Positions 7,732 through 18,164 of a stretch of 64,000 nucleotides of DNA are shown here, one piece after another. Origin of the DNA: a virus. The stretch spans positions 1 through 64,000 of IMG/VR virus record IMGVR_UViG_3300025853_008930. One strand, 5' to 3'. The notes below the pieces were generated by a model. It saw only the letters and a program-made list of their open reading frames with translations. It made no database searches and had not been told where the DNA came from. Made by a program: the position numbers and the translations under genes. Each line of letters begins with the position of its first letter. The first letter of the stretch is position 1.

Positions 7732-10700
7732 AGCAAATTCTCCTGTATTAAATTGGTGATAGTAAGAGTCCCACCCGCAAACCCAAATGTGTTGGTGTTC
7801 GTATTTAGTGTTGCCGCAAATCCTAAGTGGAAGTCTCCGGTAGTCTCCCTAGTCCTCACTAGTAGAGAAATTTCTTTCAATTTTATTTTTTCTAATATAT
7901 CTAAAGAAGGGATTTTTGATATATAGTCTTGTGACCTGTTTTTGTTTGCATTGTTCTGTGTTTTAAGCAATAATTCTGAAAATACATCTTCTAATCTTTT
8001 AGAGTATCTGCCTATTTCTAGAGTAATAAAACCAAACAATTCATGATTTACATTTAATACTAAGAAGTTAGATAGTCCGATATTTTCCTGTTTAGATTCA
8101 AATTGTATTATATCTCCTGCCTTTACCTGTTCTACACCTGTTGGTATTACCTTTATTTTGTGTTTAATGTTTAAATTACCGTGTATGTTGAGAAGTTTAG
8201 AAGCCTGTTCATCTACATCCTGTTGAGTAATTAAACTAGAATCTACTTCTTCTAAGGTTTTTCTTCCTATTTTCTTTATACTGTTTAGATTTCTTTTTAT
8301 GCCCTTATGCGACGCACCATAAACAATAACTTCATTATAAAAGTCAAATGTTGTTTTAGTAGATTGAAACTCTATCAACTTATCATCATCAATAAGTATG
8401 TTTGTTACTAGACTAGAATCACTATGAGGAACTACAGAAAATACACCGTCTGTTTCTAACAATCTCAAATCCTTTTTCTTTAATAAGAAATTTATAGCAG
8501 TAAAGGCTGAAACTCCTCTAAACTCCGGTGCTATAAATAACGGATATGTAGGAGTGGAGTTAGTGAATTCTATTCCTTCTTCTTCAAATATTTCATTAAT
8601 AATAGATTCTGTTTCATTTGCTATTGTGACGGTAGAACCAATACAGGCTCTATTAGGTGTTATTTTCAATTCTTCTAATGAATTAACAATGAATGTTTCC
8701 GAAACCGAAACCACTCCGTTTAATTTCTTTTTATCTTTTATAACTAAAGTATGCAAATTTTCGCCTACGATTTTCGATGAAGTGTTTGTTTTGAAAGAGT
8801 TAATACCGTCACTGTAGAATAACTCATGTTCTCCTGTTGGCAAAACTAAACTAGAAAGAGTAGTAATGATATTTGTAGAGGCTGTTTGATTATGAACATC
8901 AATCATAGCATACATAGACAATACTGCCTCATTAGTAGTTTCATGTTCCTTTCCTCCTTCATTAAAGAAATAGTGGCTTTTTTGCTTACCATACATTTCA
9001 TTAGAATTAGCCTTTTTAGTATATTCCGGTCTAGGAACAAATAGTTGTATATTATCCGGTGATTCTTCATAGAAACAAACAGGGTTAGGTTGCATTATTC
9101 TGTATGCCTTACCATTAGTTAAAGCCACTTCAGTATAGAGTTCTACATCATTACTACCATTAGTAACTTCTTGAGCATAAACATATATTGGCTGAACTTT
9201 AGTGCCTATTATTGAATCTACCGAACTAACACTAGCAGTTCCGCTTTCTTCTACTAAATAACATCCTGTTAAATCTACATATTTTAGCCATGCTGTTTTA
9301 TCGGGATGATGTGGAGTAATTACCGTTTTATATATTTGACTTCCCGTAGAACGGTGTAAAACCCCTCCGCCTATTTGAGCCGAACCCGTATTGTAAAATA
9401 ATCTAAGTTTAAATCCAATAAAAGCACCATCGGCAGGAGAACGAAAATCAGCAGTTCCGTAATCATTTACGGTAGGACTAGCATTTAAATCATCAACTCT
9501 TAAAAATTCCTTAAAGTGTTTTAAAGAACAAACATTAATTATTTCTTGAGTTCCTATTGATGTTCCATCTATTTCTCTACCACCAGTATTAGTTCCTAAA
9601 ACCCCTGTGCAGTTTCCTGCTTCTAACTTATGAAAAGAATCTTCTATGTCATATCTATCTAATATAACTCCTATTGTTCCACCAAAGACATTATTTTTAG
9701 TGGTATCTATCATTTCTTGAGTAGGTATTGTGAGGGCTGAATTATGTGTTCCCGCTACAAAGTTAGCATTATTAAATAATTTATTCTTATATATACTAGG
9801 TAAAACTACTTCGGCATCATCAGGCATACTTATGGCAGAATTACCTTGAAACTCATAAGCCCAATCTCCCGAAAATTCTCCGTAATCATAATTAGAAGAT
9901 TTCGGAATAATAGCACCTTTTAGTGGGTGATATTTAGTTTCACTTCCAACAGTGTTTCCGATGAGACTATCTGTTTTGTGCCTTCCTTTGATATAACTTG
10001 TAAAGTCTGTTATTACTCTTACAGGGTTTGAGTGTGTAGTGCTAAAGTCCGGTGAGTGTAAAACACCAGTAACAGTCTTAAACACCGTTCCCGTTGTTCC
10101 ACCGGAAATTTCCGGCCCAAAACTATTATGAAGCCTACAAATAAATTTACCATCGCTAGTAAAAATTTCATCACCTCTAGAGAGCGTTAAAGAATTTTGA
10201 AAAGTAATAGTATTAGCCGTTGGGCTATTTATAGCCGTGATGGTATTTCCAGTAAGAGAGATTCTAGTGTGAAATTGATTAGCAATATCAGTTTCATTTT
10301 TAGAGTAGATTTCATCCGTGGATTTTTCGGGATTAAATAAATTAAAATTCTCATCATAAACACATTCTGTTAATCTCATTAATCCAAATCGTTTTAGATT
10401 GTTCAAAGTAACTTCTGTAGTAAATGATAGTGTTTGAAAATTGCTATCTTGTAATACTAAATTAGTTCCTCCTGTCTTTTTAGTATTTTCCAATAAAAAT
10501 AATTTATAATCGTTTATGGTTTTTAAAGTAGAAAAAATGCTGCTAGGTCTATTATCTGAATATGGTAATATATCACAAGTCATATAGAAAAACAATCTAG
10601 GAAATGAGTGGTCTTTGTATTCAAATGCCATAGAATAAATTGGGGAAAGTCCTCTAAGACTACTCGGAACAGCAGATAGGATTGCGCTATCTCTTTTCAT

Positions 10701-13700
10701 TCTTCTTTGATAAGTAATATTAGAACCATAAGCACTATTCATACCTCTCATATCATAAGGCATTTTTCTATTTGAATCAGTTTTTCCTTCTTCTATTACA
10801 TTATTTAATCCTGAATTAACATTGGGTTTAAATTGATAAGAAGTAAAGTTAGAAACAAAAGGAGTTTTTCTAACACTAAAGAAACCTGCTGTGATTGTAG
10901 GCGGGTCGTTAAATGTAAATGTTTCATCGCCTAATCTCTTAGTATCGGAATTAAATGATTTATAAATAGACATACCGAATTCTTTATTCATATCGCTAGT
11001 TCCTAAATGCATATTAAATGGAACTGTCCTACTGCTATCATCTGCAAGAAAAGTATGATGAGGTATAGTTATCATTTTTCCTCCCCAAAGATGTGCAGAA
11101 TTAAGGGTGTTAATGTGATGTCTTTTTCTAACTGAAAAATAAATAATATCGCCTATATCAAAATTTAATGTATTTCCTGCGCTGGTTTCTGTTCTATCTA
11201 CTTGAACATAAAAAGTAGAAGTGTTAGTAGCAGGATTACCCGAACTTACGAAATCTGCTGCTCTATCGGTTTGAAATATATCCAACACATATCCAATAAA
11301 TCCTTTTGTTTCGCTTACTGAATTATCAAAACTTTCACAATATAGCGGGTCGCCAATATTTACACTATTAGACAAGGAAGTAGTGGTAAAAACTACCTCT
11401 CTAGCATTTTCATTAACTGTAACTACTGCGGCTTGGGTATAAGTTGTTTCCATCCTCTCAGCATCAATGCCTTCATATTTTATTTTTCTACCTAGAGTCA
11501 AAGGAATATAAGGGGCTAATTCTATTTCTGTTACATTGTCTTTCTTAGTAGTAGAAACAACTTCAAAGTCTATTAAAGTATCAACGGTATCAAAAGCACT
11601 TTCCCCATTAGTTGATATTTCATCCTTTAATTTGCATTGGAAAGGATTATCATTTGCGATACTAGATGGTTCATGTATTTGATACCCTACTGCGTTTTTG
11701 TCTGCTGAAGAATATTTACCATTAGTTAAATTAAAAGAACCGAAAGAAGAAGTATTGACTAAACTATCCCCTTCTGCCGCACTATTGCTTAGCCCTAAAT
11801 TCATATTACCCGCAGTAAATATAACTCCTTTTTCCGAAGAACCTGATAAAGAAGTTGGCGAGGTAGAGGCGATATGCGAAGAACCCAATGCTTTTGTGAA
11901 CATATAATTTTTTTCGCTTTGTTTGTATATTGTTTCCCCTGCGGCCACTCTAGTTATTGCTCTTGTTATTCCAACTTGAACCAAACTTCCACTATAAGTG
12001 CTAACAGAAGTAACCCTTCCAATATATCCATTAACAGAAAATAATAAATCACCCACTACAGGCATCGAAGAAAAACTAGATGAAGAAACGCCAAATTGAA
12101 TTAGATTGTCAAATACTTCTACTTCATTAGGAGCAGAAGAACCATTACCTGTATAAGTCGTTGTTAATTTATTATAAGGGCTAAATGATGAATAAATAAT
12201 ATCTTCACTAAATACGGTATCTTTATTCACTATAGGAGATAGAAGTTTATTCATCGAGTCTCTTCCTTTTATATCTAAAAAGGTTTGACCCTCCTCCTTT
12301 AGTTGATTAATCTCTTCTACCTCTCCATTGAATCTTAGTGAAAATACTCTATATTCCCCTTTAACAAATTTAAAACCGTTTGAAGAATAATAACTCTTAA
12401 ATCTATTATTTTCTGCATATCTGTAAAAATCAAGAGTTGATTTATCTATATCTTTTGCTTCAACATCTGCAAATATATTTTGAAGATTACCCGAAGTAAA
12501 AAGTATTTTTAGTTTTTCAAAATCCCCACTTAAATCCATAGTTGTGAATATTCTGCGATTTGTAAAGTCCATAGCCCTTCTTTGTAATGTGTTTCCTTCG
12601 GTGGGAGTAAAAGAGACAGAAGTAAAGTTTCTTTTTCCTGCCTCTCTTTTTTCTGCTCTTACTGTTATTGTCTGCGTGGTAGTATTATTAGTAAATGAAC
12701 CAAAACTAGAAACTAGCATAATAGTAGTTCCTAATCGAATTTCATCTCCGACTTCTAATACTGTGCTTAAATCATATTCAGTATCAAACTCAAATACATT
12801 TGTAGATGAAGTAGAAGAATAAGTTGCCTTTAAATCAACAAAGTCGTCTAAATTACCAATATGCACCAACTGTTTTGCCTTGTAGGGGGTATGTTCTTCT
12901 ATCTTCTTCCTCATAATTCTAGCATTATCTAGTATTCTAGTTTCCGAAAAACTACCCTGTTCTATTGAGTCTTCTGTTTCGTGTTGGGAAACCCCTGTAA
13001 CTATGTTGGCACTTTCGGGCGAAAGGCCGTAGTGTAAATATCTCATTTCTCCTCTATTATTTTTAATACTACTATTAGAATCATCTCTTCTACAATTTGG
13101 ATAGGCTAATCTATAGGTAGTATAATTAGTCGTTATAGTATTTCCTTCATCAGTCAATGTAGAGCCGGAAGAAGTAGAACCAAATCCATCTTCATCTAGG
13201 TTACGCAACACATCGGTTAGTTCTGTTTTTAGAGAAAATTTACTATAATCAATCACTTGCTTGCCAAAATCTTGAACAGTTCTAAATACTACTCCTGTTG
13301 TATTACTACTACCCATTGATATTGTTCCCGCACCTGTTCTAGAATTCATGGAAGCATAATATTTGAAATTGTGATTTAACTCATTTTTATTAGTAAGTTT
13401 GCCATGAGAAGTTGATGCGTAGTTAGTGGAATATCCTGCTAGGGGAATATCATTATAGAAATAAAAGTGAGGCCTAGCACAAACAATATTATTTTTTAGA
13501 TTATATGTAGTCTCCTGTTTTAATCCGACAGAAAGTGCTATTATTTTTCTTTTGAATGTGTTAGAGTCGTTATCTACTCCAGTTATAACTCTATATTTTG
13601 TTCCTTTTGGTATTTCACTTCCCATTTTAGGTTCAAATTCAAAAGCATCCCCAGTAGTGGTTCCATTACCATTATCTTCTGCTACTAGATTTGTTATTCT

Positions 13701-13997
13701 AGCAAAATGATGTTTAGCGGGGTCATCGGAATATAATAGAACAAAATAATCAGTAGTCCCGAAAGAAGATAGTGTTAATAAATTGCTTCCATCAGTGTCA
13801 TGTTTTATTCGGAATCCTTTGGTATTCGCTTGGTTAGAATCTTCACTACCTATTGTTAAATTAAAACTATTGCCATCATCTGCTAATATAACTACAGCCA
13901 TTAAATCCCCATCACTAACTGATGAGTCTGCAAACTTAGGATTAGTTGGGGATTCATCCCTATTGGCTTGTGTGGCCGGACTCACATCTATAGCCAT
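7728..13997 (-). CDS. Giant tail hub / baseplate protein (2089 aa)
   Basis: The largest gene of the window. The sequence is Ser/Thr/Asn-rich and beta-strand-rich throughout. Residues about 1770-2030 (EVIVYGASHKGI, GDIIQFESKQENIG, FLVLNVNHELFGFITLEIGRY) resemble the hub and gpD-like domains of siphovirus tail tips that cap the tube and hold the fibres. The long N-terminal part is probably a stack of adhesin-like domains. It lies downstream of tape measure and LamG genes, the usual place for tail-tip proteins. Start ATG 13997 overlaps the previous stop. The structural role is likely; domain boundaries are approximate. Confidence 0.6.
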   Translation of the reverse strand: MAIDVSPATQANRDESPTNPKFADSSVSDGDLMAVVILADDGNSFNLTIGSEDSNQANTKGFRIKHDTDGSNLLTLSSFGTTDYFVLLYSDDPAKHHFARITNLVAEDNGNGTTTGDAFEFEPKMGSEIPKGTKYRVITGVDNDSNTFKRKIIALSVGLKQETTYNLKNNIVCARPHFYFYNDIPLAGYSTNYASTSHGKLTNKNELNHNFKYYASMNSRTGAGTISMGSSNTTGVVFRTVQDFGKQVIDYSKFSLKTELTDVLRNLDEDGFGSTSSGSTLTDEGNTITTNYTTYRLAYPNCRRDDSNSSIKNNRGEMRYLHYGLSPESANIVTGVSQHETEDSIEQGSFSETRILDNARIMRKKIEEHTPYKAKQLVHIGNLDDFVDLKATYSSTSSTNVFEFDTEYDLSTVLEVGDEIRLGTTIMLVSSFGSFTNNTTTQTITVRAEKREAGKRNFTSVSFTPTEGNTLQRRAMDFTNRRIFTTMDLSGDFEKLKILFTSGNLQNIFADVEAKDIDKSTLDFYRYAENNRFKSYYSSNGFKFVKGEYRVFSLRFNGEVEEINQLKEEGQTFLDIKGRDSMNKLLSPIVNKDTVFSEDIIYSSFSPYNKLTTTYTGNGSSAPNEVEVFDNLIQFGVSSSSFSSMPVVGDLLFSVNGYIGRVTSVSTYSGSLVQVGITRAITRVAAGETIYKQSEKNYMFTKALGSSHIASTSPTSLSGSSEKGVIFTAGNMNLGLSNSAAEGDSLVNTSSFGSFNLTNGKYSSADKNAVGYQIHEPSSIANDNPFQCKLKDEISTNGESAFDTVDTLIDFEVVSTTKKDNVTEIELAPYIPLTLGRKIKYEGIDAERMETTYTQAAVVTVNENAREVVFTTTSLSNSVNIGDPLYCESFDNSVSETKGFIGYVLDIFQTDRAADFVSSGNPATNTSTFYVQVDRTETSAGNTLNFDIGDIIYFSVRKRHHINTLNSAHLWGGKMITIPHHTFLADDSSRTVPFNMHLGTSDMNKEFGMSIYKSFNSDTKRLGDETFTFNDPPTITAGFFSVRKTPFVSNFTSYQFKPNVNSGLNNVIEEGKTDSNRKMPYDMRGMNSAYGSNITYQRRMKRDSAILSAVPSSLRGLSPIYSMAFEYKDHSFPRLFFYMTCDILPYSDNRPSSIFSTLKTINDYKLFLLENTKKTGGTNLVLQDSNFQTLSFTTEVTLNNLKRFGLMRLTECVYDENFNLFNPEKSTDEIYSKNETDIANQFHTRISLTGNTITAINSPTANTITFQNSLTLSRGDEIFTSDGKFICRLHNSFGPEISGGTTGTVFKTVTGVLHSPDFSTTHSNPVRVITDFTSYIKGRHKTDSLIGNTVGSETKYHPLKGAIIPKSSNYDYGEFSGDWAYEFQGNSAISMPDDAEVVLPSIYKNKLFNNANFVAGTHNSALTIPTQEMIDTTKNNVFGGTIGVILDRYDIEDSFHKLEAGNCTGVLGTNTGGREIDGTSIGTQEIINVCSLKHFKEFLRVDDLNASPTVNDYGTADFRSPADGAFIGFKLRLFYNTGSAQIGGGVLHRSTGSQIYKTVITPHHPDKTAWLKYVDLTGCYLVEESGTASVSSVDSIIGTKVQPIYVYAQEVTNGSNDVELYTEVALTNGKAYRIMQPNPVCFYEESPDNIQLFVPRPEYTKKANSNEMYGKQKSHYFFNEGGKEHETTNEAVLSMYAMIDVHNQTASTNIITTLSSLVLPTGEHELFYSDGINSFKTNTSSKIVGENLHTLVIKDKKKLNGVVSVSETFIVNSLEELKITPNRACIGSTVTIANETESIINEIFEEEGIEFTNSTPTYPLFIAPEFRGVSAFTAINFLLKKKDLRLLETDGVFSVVPHSDSSLVTNILIDDDKLIEFQSTKTTFDFYNEVIVYGASHKGIKRNLNSIKKIGRKTLEEVDSSLITQQDVDEQASKLLNIHGNLNIKHKIKVIPTGVEQVKAGDIIQFESKQENIGLSNFLVLNVNHELFGFITLEIGRYSKRLEDVFSELLLKTQNNANKNRSQDYISKIPSLDILEKIKLKEISLLVRTRETTGDFHLGFAATLNTNTNTFGFAGGTLTITNLIQENLL

Positions 13998-15178
13998 TAG
14001 ACATCAACCTCTTCAAATCTAAAATAAAATAGGGTGTTTGCGTAGTTAGGAGTTAAATTGGTTATGCTAGAGAATTGAGGTCTAACTATGTCTAAGAATG
14101 ACATTTCATGCATTTCTCCCATAAATTGCTGATTAGTAGAAGAACTATCAGAACCAGTAGCCCCACCACTTACTCCCGCATGAGAACCTTGACCATTAGC
14201 ACCAATATACATATTTTCTCTAGAAAACTCAAAGGTTTCAGTATTAGAACTAGTATCTGTAAAAACTAAATTACCATCTATAAAAATACTAACTCTTTTA
14301 TCAGTATCGTCATAGGTGCAAGCCACATGGTAAAGATTACTCACATATGCACAATCTCTTTCTCCCTCAATAAACACTTCACATCCTGCATCTACTATTG
14401 ATTCATGAGTAGCATAATCTCCGCTATTCGTTGCTAATACTATATTACTAGTAGTGTGGCTATTTATAGTTCCCATTCTTAAATAAGTATCTCCATTTTT
14501 AATGTAAATATCCTGTATATCTCCATTCATCATTCTGCTATGCGTTACAAAAGTCCCTGCTATTGTTGTTCCGGTCAAAGATGTAGCATCACCGACTTTT
14601 ATGAAAGCACTTCTTCCAGTATTGTCTAATCCATCTAAATCATCACTAGAAGAATATTTAACATATTTATCAACAGATGATTGAATGACTACAGGGCTAG
14701 TAAAAGTTTCAATAGCATTTGTTCCTAATTTTAATTTTACAACTATTTTATATTTAGAAGGGTTGTTAAAATTATGAAGAGTATCATTCACTAAGAATAC
14801 TTGAAAATTAGAACTATAAAATATAGCCATTTCGTGATTTAATCTGTTAGCCCTAGATAAATAATTTTCACCTTCTTTTTGGCTACTTCCTACAAAACCA
14901 AGCGGAGGTGCGGGAAAAATTTGCTTAGCAGTAGTTACATTCAAATGAGTTTGATTGTTAGTGTATGTGCCATAACCATTTACATCATATGGAGTGACTA
15001 TAGACTCAAATGTAAATGAGCCTGTATGCGCCCAAATCCCATAGGGAATATCATCACTAGTATCTGCTGATGTCGTAGCATCGGGAACATTCTTTGCATA
15101 ATCAATTGTCAAAAAACCATTACACATTATAGGAAACACCAAACTTTTTTGTTTTCCTGCAAATATACTGTATGACAT
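13997..15178 (-). CDS. Tail protein with LamG / concanavalin-like lectin domain
   Basis: A 393-residue protein. Residues about 290-385 carry the LamG pattern: YHVACTYDDTDKRVSIFIDG, then ENMYIGANGQG, then QFMGEMHEMSFLDIVR. Such domains bind glycans, so this protein may help recognise host surface sugars. The N-terminal part includes a short repeat of beta-rich sequence without a known signature. A GAGGTGA ribosome-binding site precedes ATG 15178. The lectin-fold call is good; its presence on the virion is inferred from its position in the tail cluster. Confidence 0.7.
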   Translation of the reverse strand: MSYSIFAGKQKSLVFPIMCNGFLTIDYAKNVPDATTSADTSDDIPYGIWAHTGSFTFESIVTPYDVNGYGTYTNNQTHLNVTTAKQIFPAPPLGFVGSSQKEGENYLSRANRLNHEMAIFYSSNFQVFLVNDTLHNFNNPSKYKIVVKLKLGTNAIETFTSPVVIQSSVDKYVKYSSSDDLDGLDNTGRSAFIKVGDATSLTGTTIAGTFVTHSRMMNGDIQDIYIKNGDTYLRMGTINSHTTSNIVLATNSGDYATHESIVDAGCEVFIEGERDCAYVSNLYHVACTYDDTDKRVSIFIDGNLVFTDTSSNTETFEFSRENMYIGANGQGSHAGVSGGATGSDSSSTNQQFMGEMHEMSFLDIVRPQFSSITNLTPNYANTLFYFRFEEVDV

Positions 15179-15187
15179 TTATTCACC

Positions 15188-15844
15188 TCAAGGCAATACT
15201 GTGGCTATTGTGAATTCCATATTGAAAGTAATTTCTGTTGTTTCTGCATTCAAATCATAACTAAATGACGAAACGAATCCTTTAACTCCGTTTGTTGAAC
15301 CCGCACTAGGAAAAGAAGTGGGTATGGCAATATTAGTGTTGTCTTTACTAAACGCATCGCCTCTAGCCGCAAATGAAAAGGGTATTGATTCTGTTAGACT
15401 TCCTATTGTCGCTGATGGATTTGCCGCTTGCGCCCTATCTTCATAGTTTTCATTTACTTTAGAATCCATATAAATTACTAATTCGTTAAATGCTTGGTAT
15501 CTAGTTAATCCTGTAGCATCCACACCGGAAGCAATCAACTGTGCTATTTCTTGAGCAGTAAATTCTAATGCTATGGGTGTAGCAGGATTACCTGTTTCTG
15601 TGTGGCTTCGCTTAATTGCTGTATCTACTATGAATCCGGCCAATGTTAATCTTTTTGAAGACATACCCAAATCCAATGCTATATTTTCCGACTCACCTGT
15701 GGCTAATCCGGCAAAAGGAATACTAATATTAGGAACTGTCTTATCTACGGAAATACTGACACTTTGCACCTTTAGAGGTATCGTGTCTATTTCTAAATCA
15801 GTTCCGCTAAATTTTTGTAGTTTCAAATAAACATAGTCCGTCAA
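15188..15844 (-). CDS. Tail-tip or tube-like structural protein
   Basis: A 218-residue protein directly after the tape measure gene, where distal tail proteins normally lie. It opens with YVYLKLQKFSGTDLEIDTIPL and is beta-rich, ending in a strand (TEITFNMEFTIATVLP). TTG 15844 is the start that fits a strong GAGGTGA site. I do not recognise a named family; a distal tail protein is the best guess. Confidence 0.5.
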   Translation of the reverse strand: MTDYVYLKLQKFSGTDLEIDTIPLKVQSVSISVDKTVPNISIPFAGLATGESENIALDLGMSSKRLTLAGFIVDTAIKRSHTETGNPATPIALEFTAQEIAQLIASGVDATGLTRYQAFNELVIYMDSKVNENYEDRAQAANPSATIGSLTESIPFSFAARGDAFSKDNTNIAIPTSFPSAGSTNGVKGFVSSFSYDLNAETTEITFNMEFTIATVLP

Positions 15845-15853
15845 TTAATCACC

Positions 15854-17524
15854 TCACACCGAAGACCTATGGGATGTTCTTCTATTTATTTTAGAAGATA
15901 CCATTCTACCTATTTCATCTGCTATTCTTCTCATTTCTGCTTTAGAAGTATCTTTAGCGTTAATAGTTATATTAAAATTATTAACGACTCCCGAACCTCC
16001 TGCCATTCTCTTTGAATTACTATTAGAGTGAACCCTAGAACCTCTTGGTAATGAAACTAATTCCGGCCCCTTTTCTCCAACAATTGTCATATCATTGTTT
16101 ACCAGTCCACCCGTTGCATTGAAACTAAAAGCATCTTTAATTTTCCCTACGAGCCACTTGCCTATCTTGTATAGAACTACAAAGGCTAATGCCGCTAACC
16201 ATATAGGCGCACCATAAATAAATGCTATTATACCCGCAACAACACCTAGTATTGCAGGTAACGCCTTGAAAAATCCATCCCAACTAGTGAAGGTTTCTGT
16301 AAGGAATGCTATTGTTTTGGAAACTGCTAATCCGATAAATTTAACCACGAATCCTCCTAAAGTAACAAGCAACACTCCCGCTACAGATAAAGCAAGGCTT
16401 AGTAGTCCTTTAGCAATATCAATAACACCGTCAATAACATCTCCTAAATTACCATCACCAAAGAAGGCATTAAATATACTTGAGATTCCCTCCCAAACCA
16501 TTCCTAAAGATGCTACAACAAACCCTATCGCTACTTCTATTGCGGGTTTTATTTCTCTTAAAGTCTCAATAGCAGTTTTTCCAACCGTCTTCCATAAAAC
16601 ATATGCTATCATTAAGAATATGCCCGCATATAGCATCATTTTACCAAAGAACATAAGTGCTTGTCCTAAAAATTTAGGTGCGGCTTTTAATCCTTTCATA
16701 AATTTATTTGTAAACTTACCCATTTTACTCATTTCAATAGACTTATCTCTTGCTTCTTCTAATAGTTTAATTTGTTCTTCTGCCGCTTCTCTTATTTTAG
16801 TAAATTCATCTTCGGTAATTTTTCCTTTCGCCATTTGACGACCTGCATCTCTAACTCTTTTCTTTTCTTCTCCTATTGCTACACCGAACCCTTTACTTAC
16901 ATTACCTATTCTTTTAGTTTCTTCAAAGCCCGATTTTATTTTGCCAAATATATTAAAATCGCCTTTTTTCATTTTCATTATTTTAGGAAAAGACAACAAA
17001 CCTCTAACCATCTTTTTAAAGATATTATCTATGTTTTCTCCTTCTGCGGAGGTTTTTCTAAATATACCTCCTAAAAATCTAAACGAAGTAGAGATTTTAT
17101 TTACTAACCTAAACATACCGGGTGGTAAGAAACCATACATCACTTTTCTTGCCAATGCCGCTTCTACGCCAAATATCTTTACTCTTTGATTAGCACTAGA
17201 TAAAGCCAAGTCAAAGAAATCGAAGGCATTACCTCCTGCATCTCTAAAGGCATCAAATGATTTCTTAGAAATAACTTCAAACTTCTTTATCTCTTGTCCA
17301 CCTTCTCCTAGTAGTTTAAATGCTTCTTTGAGAACTTCCTCTCTTGTAACTAACTCTTTATTCAAGGCTTCTTCTGCTTTTGCGGCTTTTTTAGTTTGTT
17401 CAGTAAATGTTTTTTGTTGCCGATTAAATCCTTCTAATCCGTCAGCAACTTTATTTAATGTTTTTCGCATAGCCTCCAACATATCGTTGTTTTTTTGTAA
17501 TGTTGCAGTATATGACACTATCAC
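15854..17524 (-). CDS. Tail tape measure protein
   Basis: A 556-residue protein with a coiled-coil N-terminal third, several hydrophobic segments between about residues 290 and 460, and the characteristic C-terminal signature FNATGGLVNNDMTIVGEKGPELVSLP, then GSRVHSNS. Tape measure proteins set tail length at roughly 0.15 nm per residue, implying a tail near 80 nm, with the hydrophobic part thought to enter the host membrane. The track start is GTG 17524, which lies two bases past the TGA of the frameshifted chaperone; GTG 17518 is an alternative. Position after the tail assembly chaperone is classical. Confidence 0.88.
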   Translation of the reverse strand: MIVSYTATLQKNNDMLEAMRKTLNKVADGLEGFNRQQKTFTEQTKKAAKAEEALNKELVTREEVLKEAFKLLGEGGQEIKKFEVISKKSFDAFRDAGGNAFDFFDLALSSANQRVKIFGVEAALARKVMYGFLPPGMFRLVNKISTSFRFLGGIFRKTSAEGENIDNIFKKMVRGLLSFPKIMKMKKGDFNIFGKIKSGFEETKRIGNVSKGFGVAIGEEKKRVRDAGRQMAKGKITEDEFTKIREAAEEQIKLLEEARDKSIEMSKMGKFTNKFMKGLKAAPKFLGQALMFFGKMMLYAGIFLMIAYVLWKTVGKTAIETLREIKPAIEVAIGFVVASLGMVWEGISSIFNAFFGDGNLGDVIDGVIDIAKGLLSLALSVAGVLLVTLGGFVVKFIGLAVSKTIAFLTETFTSWDGFFKALPAILGVVAGIIAFIYGAPIWLAALAFVVLYKIGKWLVGKIKDAFSFNATGGLVNNDMTIVGEKGPELVSLPRGSRVHSNSNSKRMAGGSGVVNNFNITINAKDTSKAEMRRIADEIGRMVSSKINRRTSHRSSV

Positions 17525-17525
17525 A

Positions 17526-18115
17526 TCACCTGAACCTGTTTACTCCACTCTTTGCTTGCCTATCTAGTTTATCCATCTCTTCTTGTTCTAATTCCAACAT
17601 TACTCTATGAACACTTAATAAATCTATTACTAAACTTGCGGGCATTTTGTATATTTCTAGCGGGCTTATCGCTAAAGCCTTTGATAACGAATAAACAATC
17701 ACTAAGGAAATATCTTGAGGGTCGCCTTGCTTACCTCTTAATATTCCCTTTATTCTTCGTTTTTTTCTTCATCCCCCTCAAAAGCCGTAAATGGATTAGG
17801 GAGGATTTCCTTAATTTGATTTCCAATATAAGGAGTTAATCTAAGAATATCAATTGCAGAAAGTTTTGGTTCTGTTTTAACTACAAAATTTTCTACCATA
17901 AATCTAAACATGGCATTTAAATCTAATTCCATGTCTTGCCTTCTAGTATCTATTTTCATCATACTATTCATGGCTTTGTCTACCTCAAGCCAAGTGGGTT
18001 CTTTTACCCATACCTTGAGATATTCTTCACTTTCGGGTGCTACTTTAATATAATGTAGCGTAGGCTCGGTTAGTGCAAATAGCACACTCTTATCACTTAC
18101 AATTTTCTTTTCCAT
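17526..18115 (-). CDS. Tail assembly chaperone, long form made by -1 frameshift (gpGT-like)
   Basis: Fusion product of the chaperone gene: reading 18115 to 17759, slipping back one base at A-AAA-AAC, then 17759 to 17526, for 196 residues. The -1 extension of 77 residues is open with no start codon of its own at its head. It has an amphipathic body (DISLVIVYSLSKALAISPLE) and a charged end (EQEEMDKLDRQAK). In lambda-like tails the GT protein binds the tape measure while G coats it. The slippery site, spacer and stem are listed separately. The gene order tube, chaperone, tape measure is conserved across tailed viruses, which supports the call. Confidence 0.85.
17704..17765 (-). promoter_or_regulatory. 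Programmed -1 ribosomal frameshift signal
   Basis: On the minus strand the zero frame reads GAA-AAA-AAC, giving the canonical heptamer A-AAA-AAC at 17765-17759. An 8-base spacer follows, then a stem of AAGGGAATAT (17750-17741) with ATATTTCCTT (17713-17704), nine Watson-Crick pairs and one G-U, with an inner GAGG/CCTC (17737-17734 and 17720-17717). Heptamer, spacer and stem all match the textbook arrangement. Confidence 0.88.
17750..18115 (-). CDS. Tail assembly chaperone, short form (gpG-like)
   Basis: Zero-frame product of 121 residues that stops four codons after the slippery site. It is mostly helical and acidic, with KEPTWLEVDKAMNSMMKI and MELDLNAMFRFMVENFV in the middle. The frame is open to GTG 18124, but AGGTGG sits at the right distance for ATG 18115 (MEKKIVSD), which I prefer. 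Expected to be the more abundant product, with the long form made at a fixed minor ratio. Confidence 0.82.
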   Translation of the reverse strand: MEKKIVSDKSVLFALTEPTLHYIKVAPESEEYLKVWVKEPTWLEVDKAMNSMMKIDTRRQDMELDLNAMFRFMVENFVVKTEPKLSAIDILRLTPYIGNQIKEILPNPFTAFEGDEEKNEE

Positions 18116-18164
18116 GTTATCCACCTTTTATACCAACAAACAAACAAACGGTGTTGGTGGAATA

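Noticed and set aside
8554-12822. Plus-strand ORFs inside the hub gene
   Set aside because: Antisense shadows of the 2089-residue gene; no promoters or ribosome-binding sites.
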